Translations under genes and position numbers: made by a program
Shown here: piece by piece, positions 1-9,275 of the stretch
How the letters are laid out: each line of letters opens with the position of its first letter
Numbering within the stretch: the stretch's first letter is position 1
The notes under the pieces: generated by a model
Told to the model about the DNA's origin: nothing
The model's input: only the letters and a program-made list of their open reading frames with translations
The model's database searches: none
From: a virus
Virus record (IMG/VR): IMGVR_UViG_3300032285_003468
Location: 1-64,000 of that record
DNA length: 64,000 bases
Direction: 5' to 3' (one strand)

Positions 1-60
1 ATCCAAGACAAGATTAACCAAATCCTGCGAGGGGCAGAAACCATTCGTAAAAATCAATCC

Positions 61-825
61 ATGCAACCATTACAACCCGTCAATTCAACTACCACGTTCT
101 TTGCTGGAAAGGAACTAGAAGAGAAAACCAACGAGGTCGCAAGGCTCCGTGAGCAACTTCAGAAGCTACGAGATGCCGCACAAGCAGTCGTTGACCGATG
201 GGAAACGCCCCTTTGGAAAGACGCAGAACCAACTGCCTCTGTAATTTATCGACTCCGTGACGCACTCGCCACCGCGCCAGAGGAAACCTTAGACGGAGTT
301 ACGATGGACGAGTGGTACGGAGGCTTCTCAAAGATCAAAAGCACGGAACCAGTTGTCAAGGATTCCTTGACAACTGAACCAGTCCCTCTTGAACCAGAAA
401 AGCAACTTCCTGCTGGATACAATGGGACTCGCAGGTGGGATGAGGAACCAGTTATCCAAGAAAATCGAATAACTGAACCCGACAACGAGATCGCAAGGCT
501 CCGTGAGCTTGAAACTGAAGTGAAAAAACTTGACCGCATCAGACAAGAAAATACTAGAAGTCTGATTATTGCAGAGAACGAAGAGCAAAGGCTGCGTGAG
601 CTTCTGCATTCATCAATAGCAATTAACAAAAAATGGGTTCCTAGGGACTACACAGATTACAGAAAAGTTGAAGATATAGAGCAGGAAGGCCGACTTGCCC
701 CCGCGCCAGAGGACTCCCAAGACGGGGAAATTCATGCTTGGCGATGCCCTCATTGCCTAACCATGTGGGAAGGGAATTATATTCCCAAAGGCTTCCAGTG
801 CCCCCAATGCAATCGCGCTAAATAA
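61..825 (+). CDS. Coiled-coil protein with C-terminal zinc ribbon
   Basis: 254 residues. Two charged coiled-coil stretches (about 20-45 and 140-190) flank a Pro/Glu-rich linker in which short phrases such as 'EPV' and 'EIARLREL/EVARLREQ' recur, suggesting internal duplication. The C-terminus (about 228-252) has two Cys-x2-Cys pairs (CPHC, CPQC), a rubredoxin-like zinc knuckle. The frame is open back to base 1, so translation may begin upstream of the window; the ATG at 61 is the first in-window start. It precedes the replication genes by a short gap. I do not recognise a family; the zinc ribbon suggests nucleic-acid or protein contact. Confidence 0.6.
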   Translation: MQPLQPVNSTTTFFAGKELEEKTNEVARLREQLQKLRDAAQAVVDRWETPLWKDAEPTASVIYRLRDALATAPEETLDGVTMDEWYGGFSKIKSTEPVVKDSLTTEPVPLEPEKQLPAGYNGTRRWDEEPVIQENRITEPDNEIARLRELETEVKKLDRIRQENTRSLIIAENEEQRLRELLHSSIAINKKWVPRDYTDYRKVEDIEQEGRLAPAPEDSQDGEIHAWRCPHCLTMWEGNYIPKGFQCPQCNRAK

Positions 826-848
826 GGAAAACCACTAAACTGAATATA

Positions 849-1442
849 ATGGAAACGATAAATACACCCCTTCGGACAACTTTAGTTCTACATTGCTATT
901 CTCGCGCCGACTGGATTGAAAATGATCAAGCTCCAGCAGTTCAAGAGGAGCTAAAGAGTCTGGTTGCTTCGGGAATCCTTGAACCACAGCAACCCGTCCC
1001 ACACTACAAACTGACCCCGCGAGGTCTGGACTTTGTGAAAACGCTATTGGCTACTCCGTTCCCCTCGCCAGAGGAACCAGCTAACCCGACTTGCGCCAAC
1101 ACCACGCACAAGTTCAGTCATTGCGATTGCGAGGAACCCGCTCCTATATGGCGAGATCTTGGCCCTGACGAGGTGATCTGTGAGGGGGATGAGTTCAACC
1201 AAAAGGGATCATACGATTGGCTCTTATGCGGCAAGTATTTTTTAGGAAGGGCGGTTAAAGAGTTTATTCCTTACCACCCCTATTTTCAATTCCGCACCCG
1301 CCGCCCGTTGCCAAAGCAGGAGGAGAACACGAAAACAGATTTAACGGCATGGATGTTACTCCAAGAGGAGATCAACAAAGAAGTTGCTGGTGAAATCCGC
1401 TACCTCCGCGATGAGATCCAGAAGCTCAAGGAGGCCCGATGA
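849..1442 (+). CDS. Winged-helix-like phage protein with coiled-coil tail
   Basis: 197 residues. Residues 1-75 follow a pattern common in small phage proteins: a hydrophobic first helix, 'APAVQEELKSLVASGIL' (recognition-helix-like), then 'YKLTPRGLDFVKTLLATPFP', as in a winged-helix marker domain. Residues 80-160 are unassigned and hold a C/H cluster (CANTTHKFSHCDC). The end is an amphipathic helix (EIRYLRDEIQKLKEAR). Its stop overlaps the next start (ATGA at 1439), so the genes are translationally coupled. Sequence-specific regulation is possible but not demonstrated. Confidence 0.6.
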   Translation: METINTPLRTTLVLHCYSRADWIENDQAPAVQEELKSLVASGILEPQQPVPHYKLTPRGLDFVKTLLATPFPSPEEPANPTCANTTHKFSHCDCEEPAPIWRDLGPDEVICEGDEFNQKGSYDWLLCGKYFLGRAVKEFIPYHPYFQFRTRRPLPKQEENTKTDLTAWMLLQEEINKEVAGEIRYLRDEIQKLKEAR

Positions 1443-1756
1443 GCTGCGCCAAGACACGGGTGCGATGCACCATTTTCACGATGGACGGAAGACACGTCGT
1501 CGGAGAGAACGATTGTCTGAATCCTCAGGAGAAGTGTCCTCGGGATGCCTTCGAGGGTTACGACAAGTGCTTCTCGATTTGCCGTCAGGTCGGCCATGCG
1601 GAGCAAGTCGCTCTAGCGACAGCTAGGGCTGCGGGGTATGACCTCAAAAACGCGATCGCGATTGTAGAAGGAATTTCTCACGTCTGCCGCGAATGCCAAG
1701 AAAAGCTGTATGACGCAGGAGTCACGTTCATCGGGGTGGATAAGACCAAGATATGA
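1439..1756 (+). CDS. Cytidine/deoxycytidylate deaminase-like protein
   Basis: 105 residues. It carries the zinc-site signature of the CDA fold: His53-Ala-Glu55 (ligand and catalytic glutamate) and Cys83-x2-Cys86 (CREC). Active deaminases use H/C-A-E plus P-C-x2-C; here the Pro before the first Cys is replaced by Val (HVCREC) and the spacing is compact. It overlaps its neighbours on both sides by ATGA, inside the replication operon. A role in nucleotide metabolism or base modification is inferred; the substrate cannot be read from sequence. The N-terminus has further cysteines (C3, C10, C26, C33) that may bind metal. Confidence 0.6.
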   Translation: MSCAKTRVRCTIFTMDGRHVVGENDCLNPQEKCPRDAFEGYDKCFSICRQVGHAEQVALATARAAGYDLKNAIAIVEGISHVCRECQEKLYDAGVTFIGVDKTKI

Positions 1757-3036
1757 AGACCCTTTATCCGCGCCAAGAGCAGCACGTTGACCGATTACTC
1801 AGCGTGTTGAGTACCTATGGCTCTGTGCTAGATAGCTCCGAGACCGGAACTGGAAAAACTGTTTGCGGTGCCGAGATTGCGTCCAGAGCAAACGGCAGCG
1901 TAATCGTAGTATGCCCCAAAGCGGTGATTCCTTCGTGGCAAAGGGAGCTTGCGGACCGAGGTGTCAAAGCTGACGTGATCAACTACGAGAAGCTCCGCAC
2001 AGGCAAAACCAAGTTCGGAAAATGGCAGAACCGGAAATGGGTTTGGACGATACCCCCTTCACTGATCATCTTTGATGAAGCGCACAAGTGCAGTGGTGTC
2101 GGGACGCAGAATTCTAAAATGCTGATCGAAGCGAAAGATAGGCACGCGGTGCTGATGCTATCGGCCACGATTGCCAACAACCCGCTGCAAATGCGTGCGG
2201 CTGGCTGGGTGCTGGGCTCTCACATGCTGGGCAATTTTTGGCAGTGGTGTTTTAAACTCGGCTGCGTGAAAAACAGGTGGAACGGAGTCGAGTTTGCCGG
2301 TAATGAATCGCACATACGCGCCCTGGCAACGTCTATTTCTCACCGATGTGCCCGCATGACCACTGCGGAATTAGCCGACCATTTTACGGAAACCCAAATT
2401 ATTACTGAGCCGCTAGCTTTCGGGGACGAGATTGAGGCGATCTATGAAGAGATGGAGAAAGAGCTAGCAGAGCTTGAAGAGACAGCCAAAGACGACAGCA
2501 AGAACAAGGCAGCACAGACTCTGGTTACGCAGCTTCGCGCACGTCAGCGAGTGGAGCTACTAAAGGTTCCGGTCATGATTGAAATGGTTCGGGATCTACT
2601 AGCCGAGGGGAAGAGCATCGCTGTGTTCGTCAACTTTAAAGCCACGTTGGAAGCACTGAGTTGCAAACTTAGCGACGTAGCCTTGGCTTGGATTCACGGA
2701 GATCAGAACGCCGAGGGGAGGCAGTTGAACATCGACAATTTTCAAAATGACCACTCCCGCGTCATCCTCTGCCAAATAGCTGCGGGCGGAGTGGGTGTCT
2801 CACTCCACGACGTCACCGGTAAACACCCCCGGGCAGCAATCATTAGCCCTTCGTGGAATGAAAAAGACATCCTCCAGGTCATCGGCCGCGTACACCGCGC
2901 CGGGGGTAAGACACCATCTATGCAACGAATCCTGTTTGCCTCCGGGACCGTAGAAGAAAAGGTTCAACAGGCTGTCAACCAGAAAATAAAAAGGCTGAAG
3001 ACGCTTAATGAAATTTCTTGTTGCGCGACCGACTAG
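1753..3036 (+). CDS. SNF2/SF2-type DNA helicase
   Basis: 427 residues. Superfamily 2 motifs in order: motif I 'SSETGTGKT' (28-36), Ia 'VVCPKAVIPSW', motif II 'IIFDEAHK' (DEAH, 108-111), motif III 'LSAT', then a second RecA-like lobe with 'VFVNFKATLEAL', 'GVGVSLHD' and motif VI 'QVIGRVHRAGG'. It is at the short end for phage SNF2-like helicases (usually 420-500 residues), with no accessory domain. It starts at ATGA over the deaminase-like stop and precedes a Cas4-like nuclease. Such helicase/nuclease pairs are common in phage replication modules and probably serve fork remodelling or recombination. Confidence 0.92.
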   Translation: MKTLYPRQEQHVDRLLSVLSTYGSVLDSSETGTGKTVCGAEIASRANGSVIVVCPKAVIPSWQRELADRGVKADVINYEKLRTGKTKFGKWQNRKWVWTIPPSLIIFDEAHKCSGVGTQNSKMLIEAKDRHAVLMLSATIANNPLQMRAAGWVLGSHMLGNFWQWCFKLGCVKNRWNGVEFAGNESHIRALATSISHRCARMTTAELADHFTETQIITEPLAFGDEIEAIYEEMEKELAELEETAKDDSKNKAAQTLVTQLRARQRVELLKVPVMIEMVRDLLAEGKSIAVFVNFKATLEALSCKLSDVALAWIHGDQNAEGRQLNIDNFQNDHSRVILCQIAAGGVGVSLHDVTGKHPRAAIISPSWNEKDILQVIGRVHRAGGKTPSMQRILFASGTVEEKVQQAVNQKIKRLKTLNEISCCATD

Positions 3037-3069
3037 TAGGTATATGATCTCACCACCTTACCAAACCCT

Positions 3070-4182
3070 ATGACCACGATAGTTACACACAAAGACTCCG
3101 CTACCAGACCACACGCAAAATATGGACCATCCTCGCTCAAAATGTACGAATCGTGCAGCAGCTACAAGCGGCGCGAAGGCACGAACCCGATCGCTGAAGC
3201 AGGCACCAGGATTCATGAAGCCGTCGAAAAAGAAGACCCCTCCGTCCTCGTTGACGAAGTGGAGCGATCGCTTGCAGAATGGGCTCTCTCGTTTTTGGCT
3301 CACGTCCGAAGAGAGAAGTCTGCTTCTGCAAATCTCATCGCTGACCACAAAGAAATTTTTCTTGAGATGCAATTTGGCGATCACGGAACTTATGGGACTT
3401 GTGATGTACTGGACCTTTATTCTGACGGAAGCGGTGTGCTCCTGGACTGGAAATTCGGATTCGGTGGAGTGGACGACGCTGAGACAAACTCGCAAATCCA
3501 AGCGTACGCCTACGGGGCGTTTCAAAAATTCCCCGAACTCAACGAGCTGGCTTGCTACCTGGTCCTCCCCCGTAGGAAAGAGATAACGCATGCCATTTAC
3601 AAGCGGTCCGACATGCCTCGGATTAGCCTTCGCCTTAGCACTATCATTGCTCGCGCTGAAGTTGCGGAAAGCTATAACCCAACCGAAGGGGTCTGTGACT
3701 ATTGCTCGAATCAGGGGCGCTGCGAGGCTCTCAAAGAGAGGGCGCTTGTCATCGGTCAAAAGGCAGGGTTCGAGGTCCCGGCAACACTTTCTCTAAACGG
3801 CACCCCAAAAGAAAAGGGGCAGCTTAACAAGCTAGCCCAACTCATGGAGGGCTGGGCCGGAGAAGTCAAAAAGGAACTTTTACGCCAGGCGCTTGAAGAA
3901 GGAGCTGAAGTCTCCGGATACAAACTTGATCAGCGCCGGACCCCACGTGCCGTAGATAATCCTCTAGTAGGATACGAGGCAATCAAGGACCTGGTGTCCA
4001 TCGAAGAGTATTTGCTTGCATGCTCAAGGGTGAGCATTCCCGAGCTAGAAAAATTTGTCGCAGAGCGAGCCCCCAGAGGCCACAAAGCAGAAGCTAAGCA
4101 GCATCTGGAGGACGTTCTGAGACAAAGCGGTGCCCCCCGAGCGGAAGGCGTCGTACATCTCCTGAAGCCAATCAAGGCGTAA
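3070..4182 (+). CDS. PD-(D/E)XK nuclease, DUF2800/Cas4-like
   Basis: 370 residues. Catalytic core: His49 (motif TRIHE), Asp112 (GTCDVLDLY), Asp126-x-Lys128 (LLDWKFG), then a Gln/Tyr motif (NSQIQAYAYGAF). A Cys near 29 (YESCSSY) plus a C-terminal cluster CDYC-x5-C near 208-217 matches the four-Cys iron-sulfur arrangement of Cas4/AddB-type nucleases and DUF2800 phage proteins. The C-terminal 150 residues are helical and charged. Expected activity is exonuclease or flap nuclease in phage recombination or end processing, acting with the upstream helicase and the downstream probable ssDNA-binding protein. The 33-bp upstream gap holds an ATATACC site (minus strand, 3039-3045). Confidence 0.85.
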   Translation: MTTIVTHKDSATRPHAKYGPSSLKMYESCSSYKRREGTNPIAEAGTRIHEAVEKEDPSVLVDEVERSLAEWALSFLAHVRREKSASANLIADHKEIFLEMQFGDHGTYGTCDVLDLYSDGSGVLLDWKFGFGGVDDAETNSQIQAYAYGAFQKFPELNELACYLVLPRRKEITHAIYKRSDMPRISLRLSTIIARAEVAESYNPTEGVCDYCSNQGRCEALKERALVIGQKAGFEVPATLSLNGTPKEKGQLNKLAQLMEGWAGEVKKELLRQALEEGAEVSGYKLDQRRTPRAVDNPLVGYEAIKDLVSIEEYLLACSRVSIPELEKFVAERAPRGHKAEAKQHLEDVLRQSGAPRAEGVVHLLKPIKA

Positions 4183-4232
4183 GGGGTATGTGAAACCACT
4201 ACACAACAACACACTAAGTAATAATTAACATT

Positions 4233-4985
4233 ATGGCAGCCATTACCTTCAGCCCCAACGGTGGATCGCAAGTTCCAGCCCCAAAGGACGAAACCCCCAA
4301 GAACGTGACCCTCGAAGTCGCGATCCCTCAGAACCAGCAGATTGCTGTTTCCCAACCCGCCGCCCCTACCGGCAGCATTTCACACGACGACATCATCCTT
4401 CCTCGCATCAACCTGGTGCAGAAGAGCGGCAAACTCTGCGACGAGTTCGCGCCGGGAACTTTCCTGTTCGAGAAGCAGGTTGTTCTGGCCAAGCCCGGAG
4501 ATGATTTCACCGCAGTAGTCCTCGGTCACAAGAAGTATTACCAGGAGAAGGTTGAATACGGTTCTGACGAGTTCGGACGCCGCGCCAACGACGAGGTGGA
4601 AGTCCAAAACATGGGCGGCACAACCGTCTGGGGTGTGGCCGAAAAGCCTTACTTCCAACCCGTTGCCGATTTGCTGGTCGCCATCAAGGCCCCGGCAGAC
4701 ACCGACGAGGAGGCCCTCGGGCTTTTCCCCTTCGAGCACAAGGGAGATCATTACGCAATCGCCGTCTACACGGTTGCTTCGTCTGCCTATACTTCACTGG
4801 CAAAGAGGGTCTTCACGGACAGCCTCTATACACTCAAGGCCGGTCTTCACCTCGGTGAGTATCACATCAAGAGCGAGCTAAAGCGCAACGCTCAGAATAG
4901 CTGGTACGTTCCTGTCGCGGGGATCCCCAAGAAGTACAACGATCCAGAAAAGGCTGAGTTCTTTGCGGGGTTGAAGAACCTCTAA
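4233..4985 (+). CDS. Probable phage ssDNA-binding/annealing protein
   Basis: 250 residues. A flexible N-terminus rich in Pro/Gln (1-50) is followed by a mixed alpha/beta region (DDIILPRINLVQKSGKLCDEFAPGTFLF...). Proteins beginning this way lie between a DUF2800 nuclease and a family A polymerase in other phages, where a ssDNA-binding or recombination role is usual. I see no OB-fold signature strong enough to prove this and no acidic C-terminal tip (it ends GLKNL). The call rests mainly on gene order. Its stop is 10 bp before a long inverted repeat. Confidence 0.5.
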   Translation: MAAITFSPNGGSQVPAPKDETPKNVTLEVAIPQNQQIAVSQPAAPTGSISHDDIILPRINLVQKSGKLCDEFAPGTFLFEKQVVLAKPGDDFTAVVLGHKKYYQEKVEYGSDEFGRRANDEVEVQNMGGTTVWGVAEKPYFQPVADLLVAIKAPADTDEEALGLFPFEHKGDHYAIAVYTVASSAYTSLAKRVFTDSLYTLKAGLHLGEYHIKSELKRNAQNSWYVPVAGIPKKYNDPEKAEFFAGLKNL

Positions 4986-4994
4986 AAGAAATTT

Positions 4995-5108
4995 GGAACC
5001 TTCGGCGGAGTAGGAGATGCAGGAAATCTGCATACCGAGGCCGCAGTGGTATGCCCAAGATGGTCGGGCTCCACATTATTCCTCTAGGTGATCACCGCCG
5101 GAGGTTCC
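4995..5108 (+). ncRNA. Structured RNA element in the polymerase leader
   Basis: A 14-bp stem with one G-U pair closes the element: bases 4995-5008 pair with 5095-5108. Inside lie a perfect hairpin (ATGCAG 5017-5022 with CTGCAT 5028-5033) and an alternative 7-bp stem (GCATACC 5030-5036 with GGTATGC 5048-5054). The two share bases 5030-5033, so they exclude each other. A further GCCC/GGGC hairpin spans 5053-5069. The 3' strand of the closing stem contains GGAGG (5100-5104), 19 bases before the polymerase ATG. No T-run follows, so it is not a terminator. It looks like a regulatory leader element or small RNA; family unknown. Confidence 0.55.
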
Positions 5109-5123
5109 TCTTCCTAAAACCTA

Positions 5124-6917
5124 ATGCCCACCGCAGCCGTCGATTTCGAGTCTACTTATGACGACGAGATTTCCATTACCACCCTCGGTATTTTCCACTA
5201 TTTACAGAAAACCGACGTCTACCTCGTCAGCATCGCCACTGACACAGGGGTTAAATTCGTCGGACACCCCAAAGACTTTGACTGGAGCCAAATTGCAGGC
5301 CCCGATTGGGCCTGGCTTGCGCACAACGTCGGGTTCGATTGGCCCGTTTTTATGCGACTCCAGGAAATCGGAGTCGGAAATACTCAATCGGTTACCGAAA
5401 TTAAAGACTGGTACGACACGGCAGATTTAACTGCATTCCTCGGATACCCAAGAAACCTGAAATCTGCGAGTTACTTCCTCCTCGGGGAAGAAATCTCGAA
5501 GGACGTACGAGATCAGATGAAAAACAAGCGTTGGGAGCAGATGACCCCCGATTTTCGCAAGAAAGTCGAGGACTATGCCCTCAAAGACGCTGAAAACTGC
5601 CTGAATATATGGCTCCAACACGGGCACAAATGGCCCGAAAACGAGCGAGAAATCAGTCAAATGACCCGGGAAATGGCTTTCCGAGGCGTACCAATCGACG
5701 CAGAAGGGCTTAATCAAGACATCATCAAGCTAGAAACCGACCTTTTCAAGATTCGGTCAGGTATCCCTTGGAAAAACGACCCCCACAGGGATCCGGCCAA
5801 AGCCAAAAAAGGCGAAACAATGGCCATCCTGTCGCCGATAGCGATCCGAGAGGAATGTCTCAAACACGGGTTGGTCGCACCAGTCTCTTTTGCGAAAGAC
5901 GACCCGGAAGCTGAGGCATTTTTTGAGGAGAACGCTGAAAAGCACCCCTGGGTGCGAGCAGTTCGCGACTATCGAGCAGCAGCCAAGCATCTGGCCACAC
6001 TCAAGTCGATGCAGACTCGTATGCGTGATAACGCATGGATGCCATACGGATTAAAATATATGGGGGCCCACACCGGGCGCGACAGCGGAGAGGCTGGGAT
6101 TAACCTCCAGAACCTCCCCAAAGGCGTAGTCGCCGGAGTGGATGTCCGATCCAAAATCCAAGCACCCAAAGGCTATACTTTGGCCATCGTCGACCTGTCT
6201 CAGATCGAGCCTCGCTGCCTGCACTGGCTAGCCGACGACGTCAAAACCCTCGATTACATCCGCCAGATACCCGACCTCTACGAAGCCCAGGCTCGCGCTT
6301 GGGGAATCTGGGACGGGGAAGGGGAGATGAAGAAATCAGCCCCAGATATACGACACATGATGAAACAGCTTGCACTCGGCCTGGGCTACGGCATGGGCCA
6401 TCGCAAGTTCAAAGACGTAGCCGGGGTGCCGGAAGGAGAAGCTATCCGACTTACAGCCCTCTATCGCAAAAAGAATCCCAAGATCTTGGCGCTATGGAAG
6501 AAGCTAGAGAGTGGACTGAGCGATTCCCTCAAGGATCCGGACCGCACCTTCTATCTTCACCTACCCTCGGGCCGAACCATGAATTACCGCAACGTAACCC
6601 GGGAAGGCGACCGACTATCGGCAGCTATCTCTCGTCAAGGAAAATTGATGCAGCAGGGATTTTGGGGCGGGGTCCTTACGGAAAATCTGGTACAGGCCAC
6701 GGCACGCGAGGTATTCATGTACCAGTGCGCTCAAATCGAGAAAGCCGGAATCCCGGTGCTCATGCGAGTTCACGACGAAGCGGTCTGCCTAGTGCCCGAG
6801 GAATCGGCTCAAGAAAGGCTTAATCAGATCATCGAGATCATGTCCACACCACCCGAGTGGGCTTCTGGTCTACCCCTATCCGCAGACGGTTCCCTATCTA
6901 AAGTCTACAAAAAATAA
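5124..6917 (+). CDS. Family A DNA polymerase with 3'-5' exonuclease
   Basis: 597 residues. Exonuclease motifs: Exo I 'VDFES' (D7, E9), Exo II 'HNVGFD' (67-72), Exo III 'YALKDAENC' (about 152-160). Polymerase motif A 'IVDLSQIEPR' (D357; usually DYSQIELR), motif B 'RHMMKQLALGLGYGMG' (K414), motif C 'VHDEAV' (H550, D551). All metal-binding carboxylates are present. It is short (597 versus about 700 in T7), with no 5' nuclease domain. It replicates phage DNA with the adjacent primase-helicase. The start lies 15 bp after a structured RNA element with two competing hairpins, so translation may be controlled there. Confidence 0.96.
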   Translation: MPTAAVDFESTYDDEISITTLGIFHYLQKTDVYLVSIATDTGVKFVGHPKDFDWSQIAGPDWAWLAHNVGFDWPVFMRLQEIGVGNTQSVTEIKDWYDTADLTAFLGYPRNLKSASYFLLGEEISKDVRDQMKNKRWEQMTPDFRKKVEDYALKDAENCLNIWLQHGHKWPENEREISQMTREMAFRGVPIDAEGLNQDIIKLETDLFKIRSGIPWKNDPHRDPAKAKKGETMAILSPIAIREECLKHGLVAPVSFAKDDPEAEAFFEENAEKHPWVRAVRDYRAAAKHLATLKSMQTRMRDNAWMPYGLKYMGAHTGRDSGEAGINLQNLPKGVVAGVDVRSKIQAPKGYTLAIVDLSQIEPRCLHWLADDVKTLDYIRQIPDLYEAQARAWGIWDGEGEMKKSAPDIRHMMKQLALGLGYGMGHRKFKDVAGVPEGEAIRLTALYRKKNPKILALWKKLESGLSDSLKDPDRTFYLHLPSGRTMNYRNVTREGDRLSAAISRQGKLMQQGFWGGVLTENLVQATAREVFMYQCAQIEKAGIPVLMRVHDEAVCLVPEESAQERLNQIIEIMSTPPEWASGLPLSADGSLSKVYKK

Positions 6918-6921
6918 TCCT

Positions 6922-9087
6922 ATGAAATTGTTCTCTCTCCCAAACCTTACCAGTCACTCGGTCTCCATCGCCGACGACGTAACCCTAAGCACCGCCGTAA
7001 ATCCCCGTCCAGGAAACCTGGACAAGAAGCAGTACAACGACTGGTGCAGAGCCTCCTCAACGCAGAGTAACTTTATCTCCGCATGGGAAGGTCTCAACCC
7101 CCAGGGACGTGTAGTAGCTCAGAACCCCGGCCGCTTGCTGCATGGGATCATTGCCGACTACGACAACCCCAACGCAACGTCACTTCTACAAGATCTCCCA
7201 AAGAACACCGGACACCTGCCGACATGGGTGATCGATAGCTTTACCCCCGGGAAGTGCCGTCTGATCTGGCCCTTCGAGGTTCCTGTCAACGCCTACAACC
7301 CGGAGCTGACAAAAACCTTCCTGAAGGTTCTCAACGAGAAGATCAAAATTAGCGAAGCACTGCCCGGATTTGATGAATCCAGTTGGAAAGATACTCAGTA
7401 CTTCGAGATGGGCACCAACTGGAGGAACGTCACCGGGGCCGCCCCAATCCCAGAAGCCGTTCTACTCCAATGCATGATGGAGGCAGGAATGCGCAAGCCT
7501 GTCGAAAGCGGCGACGTCGAGATCCCCATGGATGTCGTTGCCGAAGAGGTGGAGAAGCGTTGGCCAGGTCGTTGGCCAGTTGGTAACTTCATGGAGGGTG
7601 CCGTAGGACCCCTCTTCTGGGTAGAGCCTTTCGTCAATCACCGTAGCTGCTCAGTCGCCGCCAACGGAATGATCTGCTATTCCGACCGCGCCGCCAGCAA
7701 CTTCATGCCATGGCGTGCAATCTTTGGAAACAAGTTCGTCGAGAAATACGAGCTAGACCGCGCTGCCAAGCTAGCAGACATGTTCTGGTTCGACGGAAAC
7801 AACTACTGGTCAGATCGCAATACCCCGGGCTTCTGGAGGACTGTTAACCGAACCGACGCTCAGATCCCAATCAAGAAAGCCGGGTGCAACCCCAGGCCGA
7901 AGAAGGGTCAGCAGGTCTCAGAGGTTGAAGAAGTTCTCAACTACATCCAAGAGCAGCGCCGGGTGAACTGCGCGGTACCCCTCCTCTTCGAGAGTGAGAA
8001 GCTAGTCGAATACAACGGAAAGCGACTCCTCAATATCTCCAGCAAGCAGGTAATGCAGCCAGCGGAATCCGGAGACCCGGAACAATTCCCTTGGATCTAC
8101 GACTTCGTGATGAACGCCTTTGACGGCGCACAAAGCGGTGTCCCGGCCAAAGAATACTTTATCGCATGGTTCAAGAGGTTCTACGAAAGCAGCTACCAGC
8201 AGGACCCACAACAGGGTCAGTCGATCGTCATCGCTGGCGAAGCACACGCCGGTAAGAGCTTCTTTGCCAACTGGATTATCGGGAAAGCAATGGGCGGTAG
8301 CTGCGATGCCTCCGATATCCTCCTGGGAAACACCAAGTTTAACGAGAATGCCGCACATAACGCCGTATGGCTCTGCGACGACGCAGTAGCCCAGGGCGAC
8401 TTAAAGACACGCCAGGAGCTAGCCCTCCGTCTCAAGGCAATGGCAGCCAAACCAATGATGCGCTACGAACCCAAGTTCGTGAACGCAGTCGACCTACCCT
8501 TCAAGGGCCGGGTTATCGTCTGCGGAAACATCGATCCGGAATCCCTGCGCATCCTCCCCACCATGGACGGAACGATCAAGGACAAGATCATGCTCTTCCG
8601 TATCGACCCCAAGTATCGGCCGCATTTCTTCAACAAAAACTCCGACAACGAGAGCCGGGCGGTAAACGAATTACCCTTCTTCTTGCGCTGGATCCTCAAC
8701 TACGAAGTAGACTCCAGGGTAGTAGACCGGGACAACACTCGCTTCTCAGTCAAGAGCTTCCACCACCCAACCCTCGTGTTAGCCGCAAACGTGGAACAGC
8801 CTGAGGCACGACTCGCCGAAATCATCTCTCTCACAATGGAGACGATCAAGGGAGACGTGAAGAAAGGGGCGGTAGTAACAATGACCTCCACCGAGTTCTG
8901 CCAGGCCGTCCACACAGCCCAGCTTAACTCCCACCTTCAACAACTTGGGGGAATCCGGAACGTTGGGAAATTACTTCACAAAGTGGTCGAACAGAAGTTA
9001 TCACCTTTCCTGACACAACAACCCAAAGTATCCGGCGGATATCACAAGTACACTTTCGACCCCCACGCAGAGGACATAACTCCATGA
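6922..9087 (+). CDS. D5-like primase-helicase
   Basis: 721 residues. N-terminal half: archaeo-eukaryotic primase-like features, with 'GIIADYDNP' (Asp-x-Asp about 76-78) and 'FTPGKCRLIWPF'. C-terminal half: SF3/D5-type helicase with Walker A 'GEAHAGKS' (about 439-446), Walker B 'AVWLCDDA' (about 481-487) and a sensor-like 'RVIVCGNID'. It starts 4 bp after the polymerase stop and ends in an ATGA overlap with the next gene. Expected role: origin unwinding and primer synthesis. With the iteron-like region at 10.7 kb it would complete a phage-encoded initiation system. Best match by memory is the DUF5906/D5 helicase group. Confidence 0.85.
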   Translation: MKLFSLPNLTSHSVSIADDVTLSTAVNPRPGNLDKKQYNDWCRASSTQSNFISAWEGLNPQGRVVAQNPGRLLHGIIADYDNPNATSLLQDLPKNTGHLPTWVIDSFTPGKCRLIWPFEVPVNAYNPELTKTFLKVLNEKIKISEALPGFDESSWKDTQYFEMGTNWRNVTGAAPIPEAVLLQCMMEAGMRKPVESGDVEIPMDVVAEEVEKRWPGRWPVGNFMEGAVGPLFWVEPFVNHRSCSVAANGMICYSDRAASNFMPWRAIFGNKFVEKYELDRAAKLADMFWFDGNNYWSDRNTPGFWRTVNRTDAQIPIKKAGCNPRPKKGQQVSEVEEVLNYIQEQRRVNCAVPLLFESEKLVEYNGKRLLNISSKQVMQPAESGDPEQFPWIYDFVMNAFDGAQSGVPAKEYFIAWFKRFYESSYQQDPQQGQSIVIAGEAHAGKSFFANWIIGKAMGGSCDASDILLGNTKFNENAAHNAVWLCDDAVAQGDLKTRQELALRLKAMAAKPMMRYEPKFVNAVDLPFKGRVIVCGNIDPESLRILPTMDGTIKDKIMLFRIDPKYRPHFFNKNSDNESRAVNELPFFLRWILNYEVDSRVVDRDNTRFSVKSFHHPTLVLAANVEQPEARLAEIISLTMETIKGDVKKGAVVTMTSTEFCQAVHTAQLNSHLQQLGGIRNVGKLLHKVVEQKLSPFLTQQPKVSGGYHKYTFDPHAEDITP

Positions 9088-9275
9088 AATACCGAATTAC
9101 AAAAAACGGAAACGACGAGTATTTTATCGAAAGGAAAGTTTTATTCAGTTGGGGCCGGGTAGGGGGAGTTTACGACAACTATCGATATTACTCTTTGCGG
9201 GGAGCCCAGGAAGCATTGAAAGAACTTCTAGGGAGCCGAAAGTTTACCGTCGTCTGGGAAGGAGAAGTCAAATGA
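9084..9275 (+). CDS. Small conserved-type protein downstream of primase
   Basis: 63 residues, ATGA-coupled to the primase-helicase and to the next gene. A short beta-rich protein: 'MKYRITKNGNDEYFIERKVLFSW', a Gly/Arg/Tyr-rich turn (GRVGGVYDNYRYYSLRGAQEAL), then a strand. Many aromatic and basic residues suggest a nucleic-acid-binding fold, but I do not recognise a family. Confidence 0.6.
   Translation: MKYRITKNGNDEYFIERKVLFSWGRVGGVYDNYRYYSLRGAQEALKELLGSRKFTVVWEGEVK

Noticed and set aside
1-60. Terminal repeat with the right end
   Set aside because: No matching direct repeat is visible; both ends look like arbitrary cuts in a larger molecule.
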